A DNA stretch of 27,500 nucleotides from Neocallimastix lanati (nom. inval.) (GCA_016946835.1 JACVTC010000003.1:1277501-1305000), one strand, 5' to 3'. Shown: positions 12,504-20,312, counted from the first letter of the stretch. Notes: generated from the letters alone by a model not told the origin. Numbers and translations: made by a program.

Positions 12504-12548
12504 TTGATTTCTGAAAAAACAGAAATCAATCGTTATTTTATACTTTTT
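12504..12548 (-). promoter_or_regulatory. LTR1 core promoter: TATA box plus hairpin
   Basis: On the minus strand AAAAAGTATAAAATAACG precedes a perfect 10-bp stem (arms TTGATTTCTG at 12504-12513 and CAGAAATCAA at 12520-12529, 6-nt loop). AGAGTTATTATT follows. LTR2 and LTR3 have the same order with different stem sequence. The transcription start probably lies in or just after the hairpin. Confidence 0.6.
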
Positions 12549-12713
12549 TATTTATTAATTAATCTTATTTTATATTTATTTATTATTATTATTTTTTTTT
12601 TTATCATGTGTCTGTTTAATTAATTAATTATTATTATTTATTTTTCATGTGTTTATTTAATTAATAATTATTTAATATAATATATTAATTATTTCTTAAT
12701 TAAGCTATTGTTT

Positions 12714-12765
12714 GCTAGTCAGCTGTTGTATCTTCAGGAAAAGACTAGCAGAAAAACCTGAAGAT
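12714..12765 (-). other. LTR1 interleaved inverted repeats (pseudoknot-capable)
   Basis: GCTAGTC (12714-12720) pairs with GACTAGC (12743-12749), and ATCTTCAGG (12730-12738) pairs with CCTGAAGAT (12757-12765). The arms alternate, so an RNA from this strand or its complement could form an H-type pseudoknot, or the DNA could hold two overlapping dyads. It lies in U3 upstream of the TATA box, so it would be transcribed only from a 3' LTR. Confidence 0.7.
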
Positions 12766-12825
12766 TTTCTTAATTGTATTAAATTAGAACGAATTATTTC
12801 AAAGAAATTTATTATTTAATTTAAT

Positions 12826-13035
12826 TTAATTATTATTTAATATTATTGTGAAAATAATTTTAGAATATTAAATATTAATTTTAATTTATTTATTATTTAA
12901 TATTATTGTGAAAATAATTTTAGAATATTAAATATTAATTTTAATTTATTTATTATTTAATATTATTGTGAAAATAATTTTAGAATATTAAATATTAATT
13001 TTAATTTATTTATTATTTAATATTATTGTGGAAAT
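12826..13035. repeat. 60-bp tandem repeat inside LTR1 (three exact copies)
   Basis: Units at 12841-12900, 12901-12960 and 12961-13020 are identical. A partial unit precedes them (about 12826-12840) and one follows (13021-13030). Each unit contains TATTATTGTGAAAATAATTT. The array explains part of the greater length of LTR1 (982 bp against 679 bp for LTR2). Identity between copies implies recent expansion, or an assembly artefact. Confidence 0.9.
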
Positions 13036-13228
13036 TATTTAGAAGAATTTTAAATTTTAAACATAATTGTATTTGTGAAAATTCTATTATTATTTTTTAA
13101 TATTTAATATTATTATACTTACGTATTTTAATTTTTTAATTAATAAAATTTATATTTAGATTAATTTGTAATTAATAAAATTTATATTTAGACTAAGAAA
13201 TATAGAAAATATTTCTATATTTCTTACA

Positions 13229-13235
13229 GTACCCT
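13229..13235. repeat. Overlapping target duplications of LTR1 (GTACC) and LTR2 (ACCCT)
   Basis: The seven bases GTACCCT hold the right duplication of LTR1 (13229-13233) and the left duplication of LTR2 (13231-13235). The two integration sites are therefore offset by only 2 bp. Confidence 0.85.
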
Positions 13236-13400
13236 TGTAATAATCTATTTATAATATACTAACTATAACTAGATTATTAATATTTTAAGATATAAAAATT
13301 TATACTTAACTTTATATAGAGTTTATTATAAACACTAAATATTGATATAAACAAAAAGACTTTATTTCTTTTAATTTATTATATAGCATTATATAATAAT

Positions 13401-13448
13401 AACTCTAATTTCTTTAATCAAAGAAATTTGAGTTCTTTTATACTTTTT
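13401..13448 (-). promoter_or_regulatory. LTR2 core promoter: TATA box plus hairpin
   Basis: On the minus strand AAAAAGTATAAAAG is followed by a stem with arms AACTCTAATTTCTTT (13401-13415) and AAAGAAATTTGAGTT (13420-13434), 14 of 15 pairs, 4-nt loop. The block AGAGTTATTATT overlaps the end of the stem, as in LTR1 and LTR3. Confidence 0.6.
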
Positions 13449-13545
13449 TATTTATAATTATTTTAATAGATGAAATTATTAAATAGATGTAATTATTAAA
13501 TAAATAAAATAGATAAGATAAAGTTAACAAATCAAATAAAGGTAT

Positions 13546-13596
13546 CTAATCTTAACAAATTGATATTCAGGAAAAGATTAGTAGAAAAACCTGAAT
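13546..13596 (-). other. LTR2 interleaved inverted repeats (pseudoknot-capable)
   Basis: CTAATCTT (13546-13553) pairs with AAGATTAG (13574-13581), and ATTCAGG (13565-13571) pairs with CCTGAAT (13590-13596). The alternating order matches LTR1, but the arm sequences differ in a compensated way. Confidence 0.7.
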
Positions 13597-13914
13597 AACT
13601 TCGATTAATATTCTAATATATTAATCATCGTATTAATTAATAAAAACCCAATCATAATAATATTGGGGAAAAAATTAATTAACCGATTGCTAAAATCTTA
13701 TAAATTATCAACTAATTGAAATAATAAAATATAAATAATATTTTTAAGTAATTAAAACATTACAACAAATTTGTTTACATTATTTTTCAATATATTAATT
13801 TGGATAAATTAATATATTTTTTACATGTTAATAAATATTGAAATATAAATGAAATATAAATTAATTAAATAAGAAGATAGATTATTTTATAAGAAATAAA
13901 TCTATATTCTTACA

Positions 13915-13919
13915 ACCCT
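13915..13919. repeat. Right target-site duplication of LTR2 (ACCCT)
   Basis: ACCCT follows the terminal TTACA and matches 13231-13235. Removing both solo LTRs and one copy of each duplication gives the empty site ...GAATGTACCCTTGATT.... Confidence 0.85.
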
Positions 13920-14208
13920 TGATTTATACCTAATATTCTTAATCTACAAAAATTAAATTTTGCAGAAGTGAATAAAAGGATAAATACTGAATAAAAATTG
14001 ATTTAAGGAATTTAAAAAAATAAATATGTTTTATTATTAAACACAAAAATGTTTTATTAAAAAAATTTATTTTTATTTTAATATTAATCTTTATTTATTT
14101 AATAATTAATTTTGTTTAAATTAATAAAATAATTGTTAAAAACTAATAAAATAATAAAATGAAATATTTATTATTTATACTAATTTATTTTAAATTTTAA
14201 TAATAAAA

Positions 14209-14392
14209 TTGATTATTAATAACTAATAAAATATATAATAATTTATCAAAATAATTAATAATCATAAAAATTGATTATTAAAAACTAATAAAATATCTAT
14301 AATAATTTATTAAATAATTAATAATCATAAAAATTTGATTATTAAAACTAATAAAATATTTATAATAATTTATTAACTAATTAATAATAAAG
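14209..14392. repeat. Diverged 62-64-bp tandem repeat in element A's LTR
   Basis: Three units begin with TTGATTATTA at 14209 and 14271, and TTGATTATTAAAAC at 14335. Each continues with ACTAATAAAATAT and AATAATTTAT. A fainter fourth unit may precede them near 14100. Divergence between units fits the greater age of element A. Confidence 0.75.
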
Positions 14393-14954
14393 AATAATTT
14401 ATAAGAAATATTTACATGTTTTTATATTTTTCTTTGATTTTAAACTATTTACATTAAAAATAATAAAATTAATAAAAGAGAAATAAAGAATAATTTATTA
14501 TTAAATTAAACAATATTTACAATTAAAATGTTGATAAAGATGAGTTTTAAAATGTTATTTTAATTACAATTTGTTTATAAAAGTTGAGTTATAAAATAAA
14601 TAAAATAATCATTATTTTAAATAAAAGTAACTTAAAAAATTATTTAACTAGTTAATTTTAATTTTGAGATGTTTATAAGTTTGTTTATTTGTTATTTATA
14701 ATTTATTAAATTTGTTTATTATTTTGTTTATTTGTTGTTTTAGAAAAATATTATTTATTAATTTATTTTAGTTTTTAATTAAAATTATTAATGATTAATT
14801 AAATTATTATTATTTTATTTTAATTATTTTTATTTAATTAATTTTTCTTAAATATGGATTTAATTTTTTTTAGAATGGATTAATTTTTGGGTTAAGTTAG
14901 ACAAGAATTTGTTTTTTATTATTTATTTTAATTTAATAATTTTATTATTTATCA

Positions 14955-14968
14955 ATTTCTCGGCCCTT
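14955..14968 (-). other. Polypurine tract of element A (degraded)
   Basis: On the minus strand AAGGGCCGAGAAAT directly precedes the LTR start TGATAA. Element B has GGTGGAGGAAT at the equivalent place. Pyrimidines inside the tract suggest decay. Confidence 0.45.
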
Positions 14969-15090
14969 AAGAGTCAACTTCGTCCCTTGAAGTTGTATCA
15001 TTTTCTTGTAGTACATAAGGGAAAACATTTTTTATATGAACATTTCTTTCAAGGAGTTTTCCTGTTTGTGGATCTTCAAGAATTAAAGTG
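14961..15090 (-). pseudogene. Integrase C-terminal remnant of element A
   Basis: In the minus frame one step away from the upstream open frame, the sequence reads ILEDPQTGKLL, RNVHIKNVFPY and TTSRDEV, then a stop. This aligns with the last 45 or so residues of element B's polyprotein. It is joined directly to the end of the RNase H remnant, so the integrase zinc finger and DDE core are deleted. The junction is out of frame, so this tail is not translated as part of the fusion. Confidence 0.75.
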
Positions 15091-16477
15091 TTGTTTCAGA
15101 GTCTTTTGATGATAGTCTTGAGAGTGCATCATCAAAAAGATTTCTTTTTCTTTTTTGATAAACTAGGTTGGTTTTGTATTTATTGAATTCTTCTATCCAA
15201 CGAGCATGTCTATTGTTGTTAGGAATATTTTTCTTGAGCAAACCTAAAAGTGGCTTATAATCAGTTATAGATTTTATTGGTTTGTTATAGTTGATTGACA
15301 ATGTCCTACTTAAACAACAAGTTGGGTGTTCTAATTTGTCTTCCTCCTTTTGCAAAAGAGTACTTCCGATACCTTTATTCTTTTCTATTATTATTGCATT
15401 ACACATAGGCGTCTTTAAAGAAGTATGGTTATTATATATTTCAGTTATTCTTTTAATTCCTTTTTTTGTTTTTTGATATAAGCAATCATCATCTGGATCA
15501 ATGTAGAGTCTGTACTTCTTTTGTATACCTCTTCCTAATATAATATTAAAGAATGGATTTGTATAATCTATTATATAAAATTTCTCATTCACAGTTAAGT
15601 TATTATTTATAGTTAATTTTAAATTTATATAAGAATTAGTATGGAGTATTGTACCATCGGCAATTGTAATAGTTTCAGAAAGGTCACAATTATTAATGAT
15701 TACATTTTCTAGTTCTTCAAGTGAATTTTTAGTTATGATGTTAACATTTGCACCTGTGTCGAAAAGTATTTTGACTGATTTGTTTCCTATTTTTCCACAT
15801 AATATAGGAATATTTAAATTTTGAATAGTATAAAGTATTTTCTCAACTCGTGGTTTACAACCTTGCTCTAGATCTTTTCTTATAGATGGACATGCTGATA
15901 ATAATTGTGTTAGGCTTATTTTAGGATATAAATTATTGGCTTCTTCTAGAATATTGAATTTATCTTCAGGTTTTAACATTTGTATTTCGGTCATGTTTCG
16001 CTTACCTTTTGTTTTAACTTTTTCTGGTATAGTATTTGAATTATTATCTTGATAATTATTTTCATTAGGAGTATTGGGTCAGGGTTTGTCAAAATTGGTT
16101 GCACGAACACTTTCACTATTATTATTAGATTCTTCATGCGTAATATTATTATTAGATAAATTCATGTCTTCTATATCATTTGTAATTTCTCTTCTTCTTT
16201 TATCTCTAATGGCTTTCTTCTGTTGTTTAACAGCTTTTATATTTGGTTGATTTAGAATGGAAGGTTTTACTATAGATTTATTACTTGGTGATATTTTATT
16301 TTTATCCAATGCATTCCTACTTAGCGATTTTCTCTTTTGGGCTGCATTAATCATATAATTATTGTTTCCTTCATATTCTATAGTATTTTCTTGATCATAG
16401 TTGCTTGTTGCAATTTTATTTATCTCGGGAGATTGCGTACTCCCGATAACTAATTTAAATGGTTTAATTCTGGACAT
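15083..16477 (-). pseudogene. Element A pol: protease plus RNase H scrap, no reverse transcriptase
   Basis: One frame from the frameshift site near 16453 to a stop at 15083, broken by a single TGA at 16079-16081. Before the TGA come a linker and a basic KQQKKAIRDKRRR stretch. After it, from ATG 15994, comes a retropepsin-like domain with ILFDTGANVNII, whose DTGA is the active site, then the conserved IDPDDD. At about 15374 the frame jumps from the end of the protease region (NAIIIEKNK) into RNase H (GIGSTLLQKEEDKLEHP). The whole reverse transcriptase, with its YIDD box, is missing. A second deletion near 15290 removes about 25 residues of RNase H. Both junctions kept the frame. It could be an accidental ruin or a non-autonomous derivative depending on B-like enzymes. 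Confidence 0.82.
16410..16459 (-). promoter_or_regulatory. Element A -1 ribosomal frameshift signal (heptamer plus pseudoknot)
   Basis: On the minus strand the gag frame ends CAT TTA AAT TAG, giving slippery heptamer TTTAAAT (16453-16459). A 6-nt spacer follows (16447-16452), then an H-type pseudoknot. Stem 1 is TCGGGAG (16440-16446) with CTCCCGA (16425-16431), 7 bp. Loop 1 is TAC. Stem 2 is GCAAT (16432-16436) with ATTGC (16410-16414). Loop 3 is 10 nt, A-rich. Slipping by -1 enters the pol frame directly. Element B has the same cassette. Confidence 0.85.
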
Positions 16478-17378
16478 TCTTCAACAATGTGACCAATACG
16501 CTGACAATTTATGCATAGGTTGATTTTTAAATCGGATAATTTTTTTGTTATATCATCTAGTTCTTTATCAGTGAATTGAGAACCTTTTAAAGTTGCTCTT
16601 CTCTGTTCGACTCCTTTGTTGAATTCTACAGGGTTGTAAAAATTTCTATTTGTAGTAAAATTGTTGTTATAGTTATTATTTCTAAATTTATTATTATAAC
16701 TGGAATTTTCATTAGTCCTAGTATTAGAGATAAAAGGAATTTTATTGTAATAATTAGTGTTAAAAGATCTAAAATTAGTATTTTTATTATTGTTATTATT
16801 AGTGTTATTTAGATTCTTCTTTACATTTGAGAATTGAGTTTTATATTTTGGTTTATTATCTTCAAGAAGTTTAAGCATTTTTTCCTTTTTTGAAGTTATT
16901 TCCATTGCATCACTTAATTTAGTAGGTTCTGATTCTAATAAATACTCATACATTTTAGACCAGTTTCTAAATGCATTTATGTAGTATGGAGTACTAATAT
17001 AATCCTTTCCATCTAATTGTAATTGATTTAAGAGTTGTAAGAATTTTGTATCGAAGTCGGAAACTTTTTCACCTTTCTTAATGGTTAATGTTGATATTTC
17101 CAAAAATTTTACATTCTTTGGCGTACAAGGTTTAAATCTTTTCTTTAAGTTTTCTAAGATTATTTCATAAGAGTCAGCTTGTGCTTTATTTAAAGAATTT
17201 ATAACAATAGTTCTTGCTTTATCTGTAGTTACGGCAATTAAATATTCATTCTTTTCTTCGTTTTCAATTTTATATTTTCGACACCAATTTTCAAATGCGA
17301 ATTTCCATTCTTCATATTGGACTTTTTCTTCACCTAATATTGGTAATCTACTAAAAGTGATAGCTTTGGTAGTTGTTT

Positions 17379-17382
<4 letters not shown>
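16450..17382 (-). CDS. gag: Gag of element A (Ty3/gypsy-type)
   Basis: A 310-residue capsid/nucleocapsid polyprotein that would form the virus-like particle and package the element RNA in the cytoplasm. Residues 1-180 form a helical capsid-like part beginning ITFSRLPILGEEKV and containing EEWKFAFENWC. An Asn-rich linker covers about 190-250. A single CCHC zinc knuckle is at C290, C293, H298 and C303 (CX2CX4HX4C). The start is the first ATG after a run of 29 A on the coding strand. It is clearly homologous to element B's gag but diverged throughout, so the copies are not recent twins. The frame is intact although the downstream pol is damaged, which is odd for a dead copy. It ends at the frameshift site. 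Confidence 0.88.

Positions 17383-17411
<29 letters not shown>
17382..17411 (-). other. Poly(A) leader directly before the gag ATG of element A
   Basis: The plus strand has 30 consecutive T, the first being the A of the gag ATG, so the mRNA has 29 A immediately before AUG. Element B shows the same arrangement. Confidence 0.75.
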
Positions 17412-17412
<1 letters not shown>

Positions 17413-17493
17413 TTAATTATTATTATTAGTAGTAGTAGTAATATTTCTAAAATTATTAATTCTTATTATCTTTAGTTTATCTTGAATGATTTC

Positions 17494-17677
17494 CCGTCCT
17501 TATAGTACGGTTGTAGAATAATACGACGTTTGGTCCCACTGATTATAGGAGTTTTACACTACGTCTACACCTAACGTAGATCTCTACTTATAATCAGCGC
17601 CTACTCCCCCGTATTGATTCTTATTCTACAGTCCGTTAGCTCTTACTGCAATAATACACTAGTATTAAGGGTAAGAG
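17494..17677 (-). other. Nested stem-loop block in the gag leader of element A
   Basis: Paired segments: GTAGAATAA (17513-17521) with TTATTCTAC (17621-17629). Inside it lies CTGATTATA (17539-17547) with TATAATCAG (17589-17597). Inside that lies CTACGT (17559-17564) with ACGTAG (17574-17579). Beside them is CTCTTAC (17640-17646) with GTAAGAG (17671-17677), enclosing TAATAC/GTATTA. A small hairpin CCGT/ACGG sits at 17494-17510. This is a branched fold upstream of gag, where retroelements carry packaging, dimerisation or translation-control structures. The function is inferred from position only. Confidence 0.55.
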
Positions 17678-17811
17678 ATTCCTACTATAAGTATCAATCA
17701 GTCAAGAGAACAGAAGCAGTTCCTCCAACTAAAAAAAAATACTTCTTTTCTTTATTTGTTTTCCTTAATTTAAATTTTATTGTTTTCTAATTTTATTTTT
17801 TTTTATTATAT

Positions 17812-17842
<31 letters not shown>

Positions 17843-18034
17843 TTTTTTTAAAAAATATTTTATACAATAATATCCTAGAAAATATTAAAAAAATAAAAGG
17901 TTAAGTAGTATAATGGTATTTATAAATTTTTATTATTTGAATATTTAAAGAAGAATAAAAAGTTAAATTATAAATATTTATTATTAATAATTCTCAAAAG
18001 AATATTAATTACGATTTTCCAATAATATAAGTAA

Positions 18035-18200
18035 TAAGTAGGTAGTATACTCGTAGCCAGCTTGCCCACTTGCTCAGGCGTCATGTACTACTCGTACCAG
18101 TGATTCTCCTACACGTTTATACGTTTGTAGAATAGTTCAGAGCTTCCCAGCGCGCCGACTGTGAAAGAATAAACTAATCACGGAAACCACTTATTATTTT
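18035..18200. other. Second GC-richer block, unidentified
   Basis: It includes GTAGTATACTCGTAGCC, GTACTACTCGTACC and a hairpin CTACA/TGTAG around 18110-18132. It shares TTGTAGAATA with the first block (17511-17520 and 18127-18136 approximately). No tRNA, 5S, snRNA or protein signature is recognised. Confidence 0.4.
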
Positions 18201-18204
18201 ACTT

Positions 18205-18300
18205 ATATTATTGCTTCTAAAGCAACAATATTCTTTTTTGAAAAATAAATAATAATTTTATAATAGAACTTCTTAAAGTTCTTCCGTTATATTTTATTTT
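18205..18300 (-). promoter_or_regulatory. Possible minus-strand LTR promoter with hairpins
   Basis: Two hairpins follow each other: TTGCTT/AAGCAA near 18210-18225 and AGAACTT/AAGTTCT near 18266-18284. Just upstream on the minus strand is AAAATATAACGG. The order TATA-like, AACG, hairpin, A/T-rich resembles LTR1 (TATAAAATAACG then hairpin). It would point toward element A's gag. Support is by analogy only. Confidence 0.3.
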
Positions 18301-18422
18301 TATTTTTATTTTTATTTTTTTTTTTTTTTTTTTTTTTTTATTAAAATTTTACTAATAAATTTTATTATTATTATTATTTATTACTTATAATATATACTTT
18401 ATTATTTAATTAAATTGAATAA

Positions 18423-19901
18423 TATGAATACTATTTAATTATCACAGATCACAGAAATCTGTTATATTTTAAGCAACCTCAAAAATTAAACCAAAGACAA
18501 ATTAGATGGAGTCTCTTTCTCTCAAAGTTCACTTATAGGATTTCATTTCGCTCCGGTATTAAGAGTGGTAAACCTGACTCTTTATCAAGACGCCCTGATT
18601 ACGTCAACAAGGATTCGACCAATGAAGGTTATCCTCTGTTAGATGAAGAGATATTTTGTTGTGCACCTTCTGACAACTTAAAAGCCTTAATTGAAGCTCA
18701 GAAGTCTGACACATACTGTAAGGATACACTCAATAAAATTAAAACAAGGTCAAATGAAGTAAAAAGTTCGCTTTTTACCATCGTCGAAGGGGTTCTGCAT
18801 TTTCAGAACCGAATAATTGTCCCTTCTTCACTCAAGGCCAAGGTATTGAAAATGTATCATGATGGTCCAACTAATGGTCACCAAGGAGTAGATAAAACTT
18901 TTGAAAAATTAAGAAGAAATTATTGGTGGCCAAATATGAAAAAAGACATCAAGAATTACATATCCTCATGCGATGTTTGTGGAAGAAATAAGCTCCGAAG
19001 ACACAAGCCATATGGTAAAATACAACCTTTACCGGTTCCCAGTAGACCTTGGGAAATAATTGGCGTTGACTTTATCACTTCACTTCCCAGCTCGCAAGAT
19101 TGTACATGTTTAATGGTTGTAGCTGACCATCTGACCAAAATGATTCACCTTGTCCCTTGTTCTGATGTTCCCTCCGCTGATCTGACGGCCAAAATGCTTC
19201 TATTCAATGTTTTTCGCTACCATGGATTCCCTAAAATAATTGTTTCGGACCATGGTTCTCAATTTTCATCAGAATTTTGGACTTCGTTGTGCTCTGCTAT
19301 TAACGCTAATCCAAGACTTGCCACAGCTCACCATCAACAATCCAATGGACAAATTGAGCGTGCAAATTCAGTAATTGAGCAGTATCTCCGATGTTATTGT
19401 TCAACCTCCCAAAATGAATGGTGTTATTATGTTCCTTTATGTGAAATGGCCTATAACAACTCCCTGCATAAGTCCATAGGTAAATCACCATTCTTTGCTA
19501 ATTATGGCTTTAATCCTTCCTGTACTATAGAGTCGCCTCCTGTTCTTCTAAAGGATAATGCTTTCGCTTTAACCAGGGATTGGTCCTCACATTTCGAAGC
19601 ATTGAAGAGACACTTACAAAAAGCTAAAGAAAATTTTAAGAAGTTTGGAGATTCGAAGAAAGCTACAGGACCTTCATTCAAAGTAAATGATTTTGTATGG
19701 CTAAAAAGATATTATTTTACAAATGAGCCATCCAAAAAACTTTCTTCACAATATCTTGGGCCGTTTAGAGTTTTGGAAGTGAGGGAGAGAATGAATTACC
19801 GTTTAGATTTGCCAGAAAATCTACATTTACATCCAGTATTTCATGTTTCCCAGTTGGAGCCTTATACAAAAAGAAATCCGGAACTAGTGGATGCATCATA
19901 A
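18423..19901 (+). pseudogene. pol: Element C: 5'-truncated Ty3/gypsy pol (RNase H end plus integrase)
   Basis: An open frame of 492 codons without a start, preceded by TAA at 18420. It begins in the RNase H domain (IITDHRNLLYF, then SGKPDSLSRRPDYV) and runs through integrase. The zinc finger is HX6H (His codons 18858 and 18879) with CX2C (18969, 18978). The catalytic triad is D (19068), D (19248, in SDHGSQF) and E (19356, in NGQIERAN), with 35 residues between the last two. The C-terminal part has SQYLGPFRV and LHPVFHVSQLEPY, as in Tf1/chromovirus-type elements. It stops about 10 residues later, so no chromodomain follows. It is another lineage from A and B, with noticeably less AT-biased codons. 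Loss of gag, protease and RT makes this copy dead. Confidence 0.85.
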
Positions 19902-19911
19902 GGAGGTGCAA
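19901..19911 (+). other. Polypurine tract of element C
   Basis: AGGAGGTGCAA follows the pol stop codon and touches the LTR start TGTAAG at 19912. A GGAGG core next to an LTR is the usual plus-strand primer. Confidence 0.65.
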
Positions 19912-20047
19912 TGTAAGAAATTGATATAAATTTTTATAATTTATTTCTATTTCTTATTAATTAATAATTATTTCATAATTATTATACTTTAAAAAAATTT
20001 ATTTCATTTAAAAACAATTATACCAATTAATGTATTAATTGTTATAT

Positions 20048-20123
20048 GAAAAAATGTATTTAATATAACTTCTGTATTATTTCATAGAAAAAATGTATTT
20101 AATAAAATTTCTGCATTATTTTA
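20048..20123. repeat. 39-bp tandem duplication in U3 of LTR3
   Basis: GAAAAAATGTATTTAATA starts at 20048 and again at 20087. Both units continue with a TTCTG(T/C)ATTATTT block. A few substitutions separate the two. Confidence 0.8.
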
Positions 20124-20257
20124 TCCTTCTCTTTTTTATCCTTTTTCTTTTTAATTCTTTTAGTTATTAAAATCGGTTATTAAAGTTTTTCCGATTAATT
20201 ATAATTGGTTTTATTTAATAACACGATGATCAATAAGTATAGATTATTGATCAAAAA

Positions 20258-20312
20258 TCTTTCCAGTTTTTTCTTCTAATCTTTTTCTGGAAAGAATCAT
20301 TGTTAAGATTAG
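20258..20312 (+). other. LTR3 interleaved inverted repeats (pseudoknot-capable)
   Basis: TCTTTCCAG (20258-20266) pairs with CTGGAAAGA (20287-20295). CTAATCTT (20276-20283) pairs with AAGATTAG (20305-20312), extendable by two T-A pairs outward. Topology and the U-rich first loop match LTR1 and LTR2. It ends 27 bp before the TATA box. Confidence 0.7.

Larger units (their letters stand above)
12247..13228 (-). mobile_element. LTR1: solo LTR, 982 bp, LTR3 family
   Basis: A complete solo LTR with 9-bp perfect terminal inverted repeats, TGTAAGAAA and TTTCTTACA, flanked by GTACC on both sides. Read on the minus strand it holds, in order: a terminal palindrome (13194-13226), three 60-bp tandem repeats, interleaved inverted repeats in U3 (12714-12765), a TATA box (TATAAAATA, complement of 12534-12542), a hairpin (12504-12529), the block GAGTTATTATT, and a 3' palindrome (12253-12289). 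It has no internal region, so it is the product of LTR-LTR recombination. The same architecture recurs in LTR2 and LTR3. Confidence 0.88.
13236..13914 (-). mobile_element. LTR2: solo LTR, 679 bp, LTR3 family
   Basis: TGTAATAATCTA at the left and ATTCTTACA at the right give TG...CA ends, with ACCCT on both sides (13231-13235 and 13915-13919). On the minus strand it has a terminal palindrome (13870-13912), interleaved inverted repeats (13546-13596), a TATA box with hairpin (13401-13448), and a palindrome at the other end (13238-13279). It differs widely in sequence from LTR1 and lacks the 60-bp array. It is therefore a separate insertion, not a duplicate. Confidence 0.86.
12233..14954 (-). mobile_element. 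3' LTR of element A, interrupted by solo LTRs 1 and 2
   Basis: The right boundary is well supported. TTATCA ends at 14954, exactly where element B has TTATCA ending at 21384, and the same pol-tail sequence follows in both. Inside, AGAAATATTTACATG and the following T-rich stretch (about 14404-14436) match element B's LTR (about 21018-21050). ACACAAAAATGTT at about 14041 also matches. The left boundary is inferred as TGTTAGAATG at 12233, so the LTR would be split at 12246 by LTR1 and LTR2. Without them its length would be about 1.05 kb against 674 bp in B. The extra length comes partly from a tandem repeat at 14209. Confidence 0.5.
17412..18420 (-). other. 5' leader/upstream region of element A with two GC-richer structured blocks
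   Basis: Between the gag start of A and the truncated element C there is no intact frame. 17490-17725 and 18035-18200 are far richer in G and C than the surroundings and full of inverted repeats. 17820-17840 is a poly(T) run. 17926-17990 loosely resembles part of element B's LTR. I could not find a copy of A's left LTR here, so A's true 5' LTR is either very diverged, deleted with the 5' part of C, or displaced beyond B to the right of the window. Confidence 0.5.

Noticed and set aside
12841-13020. CRISPR-like array
   Set aside because: The 60-bp units are contiguous with no spacers and lie inside an LTR of a eukaryotic element.
17902-17975. tRNA-like 5' half (GGTTAAGTAGTATAATGGTAT)
   Set aside because: It resembles an acceptor plus D-arm, but no complementary acceptor strand, T-arm or B box follows.
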